A program made the translations under genes and the position numbers. The notes beneath the pieces are model-generated. The model was not told the origin of the DNA. It made no database searches and saw nothing but the letters and a program-made list of their open reading frames with translations. A stretch of 64,000 bases of DNA from Chrysopilus asiliformis (taxonomy: Eukaryota; Arthropoda; Insecta; Diptera; Rhagionidae). The stretch spans positions 7,142,328-7,206,327 of the forward strand of contig OZ035964.1 of NCBI GenBank assembly GCA_964034945.1, given 5' to 3'. Shown piece after piece: positions 63,304 through 64,000 of the stretch (the stretch's first letter is position 1; each line of letters begins with the position of its first letter).

Positions 63304-64000
63304 TGATCGACCTTTAACGAATCCGTGCTGATGGATGGATATGTGTTGCTTAAGCGTGGCAGTTAAAACATTGCACACGAGTTTTTCGAATAATTTGGCG
63401 ACAGTGGGAAGAATCGCGATCGGGCGATAATTTTTTATATTATTCTTACTACCACTTTTAAAAACAGGTGTTATATAGGAAGTTTTCCAGGCAGAGGGAA
63501 ACTGACCTAAACGCAAAGAATAATTAAATATTGTGGTCAATGGATAGCACAGACTTTCGGCACAATTCTTAAGAATGAAAGGAGAAACAAGATCAGGCCC
63601 AGCCCCCTTCTTAACATTTAAACCATTCAACTCGGTAAGAACAGAGTCAACATCTAGTTCAATTGATCCAATATTAACAATGTTTTCACATAATGATAAA
63701 TTTATAGAATTATCGTCCGGAGGATCAACGTAGACACTCTGGAAAAAATCAGCGAATAGATTCAAAATATCTTTCTCACAATTCGCAACTGTCTCATCAA
63801 GAAACATTCTTTTAGGGTAGCCAGATGACTTTTTTTTTAAGTTAATGAAGTTCCAAAATTTGGACGGATCAGAGACTAGATTGTTTTGAAGATCTAATAA
63901 ATAAGATTTGTAATTTGACTTCTGAATAGCAGCAAATCTTTTGCGCAAATACGAGTACGTTTGATAATGTATATTAAGTCTAGTGCGAACGTACAATTTA
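63304..64000 (-). pseudogene. LINE reverse transcriptase, N-terminal fragment, unit 11 (cut by window end)
   Basis: Open across T9 from the window edge into the MITE. A private Val-to-Ile change (NFINLKK). Confidence 0.9.

Larger units (their letters stand above)
58820..64000. repeat. Tandem macrosatellite unit 11 (partial, 5181 bp)
   Basis: Runs off the right edge within the LINE, so the array continues beyond the window. The Lys-rich remnant is at 60895-61320. Longest GTCC tract (87 bp). It has lost one copy of a tandem attcacgga repeat at about 61430-61440 and two bases of a CA run near 60714. Confidence 0.97.
59942..64000. mobile_element. Harbinger-like element, unit 11 copy (cut by window end)
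   Basis: Left terminal repeat and TAA present; the right end lies outside the window. Confidence 0.82.
61501..64000 (-). mobile_element. 5'-truncated LINE, unit 11 copy (cut by window end)
   Basis: Long 3' end. The 5' break point and right duplication lie just outside the window. Confidence 0.9.

Noticed and set aside
1..64000. CRISPR array or phage/plasmid concatemer
   Set aside because: The repeats are multi-kb with no spacer pattern, and the reverse transcriptase is a eukaryotic LINE type, not a retron, group II intron or diversity-generating type.
1..64000. Pure assembly artefact (one unit collapsed and re-expanded)
   Set aside because: Units differ by many consistent substitutions and indels, one holds a unique Helitron, and alleles alternate in an ordered way. 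Copy number may still be wrong.

Overview
The window is eukaryotic repeat DNA, almost certainly from an arthropod and most likely an insect. I see no intact host gene, rRNA, tRNA or prokaryotic feature. The base composition is AT-rich. The recognisable pieces are insect-type transposable elements: a Jockey/CR1-like non-LTR retrotransposon, a Harbinger-like DNA transposon with a TAA target duplication, an INE-1/Helentron-like element, a MITE and a Helitron whose 5' end resembles ones common in Hemiptera and Lepidoptera. The order of insect is a guess.

The whole window is one head-to-tail tandem array of a 5.7-kb unit. There are ten complete copies plus an eleventh cut by the window end, starting at 1, 5718, 11437, 17197, 22890, 28624, 34391, 40132, 45874, 51585 and 58820. 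Lengths are 5693-5767 bp, except unit 10, which carries an extra 1506-bp Helitron (51641-53146). Units differ by scattered substitutions and small indels.

Each unit is a Russian-doll nest, described fully for unit 1. From outside in: a spacer with a 14-15-bp minisatellite (99-400); an INE-1/Helentron-like element (about 812-5690) with 11-bp subterminal inverted repeats and a 3' hairpin; inside it a Harbinger-like element (1074-5409, TSD TAA); inside that a second copy of the INE-like 5' module (1632-1752), a Lys-rich reading-frame remnant, and a 5'-truncated minus-strand LINE (2646-5248, 14-bp TSD); and inside the LINE's reverse transcriptase a 466-bp MITE (3950-4415, TSD TGA). All units share the same junctions, so the nest was assembled before it was amplified. 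The unit 10 Helitron came afterwards.

No copy encodes a functional protein. The reverse transcriptase is split by the MITE in every unit, lacks its endonuclease part, and carries unit-specific lesions. The variants are informative. At two reverse-transcriptase sites, units 1-8 alternate strictly between two allele types, which suggests a dimeric (about 11.4 kb) higher-order repeat. That pattern breaks in units 9-11. The unit 10 Helitron is itself a mosaic: two Helitron-type 5' ends, a perfect 60-copy GGGGAA array between them, 117-bp internal repeats, and a single CTAG 3' end.
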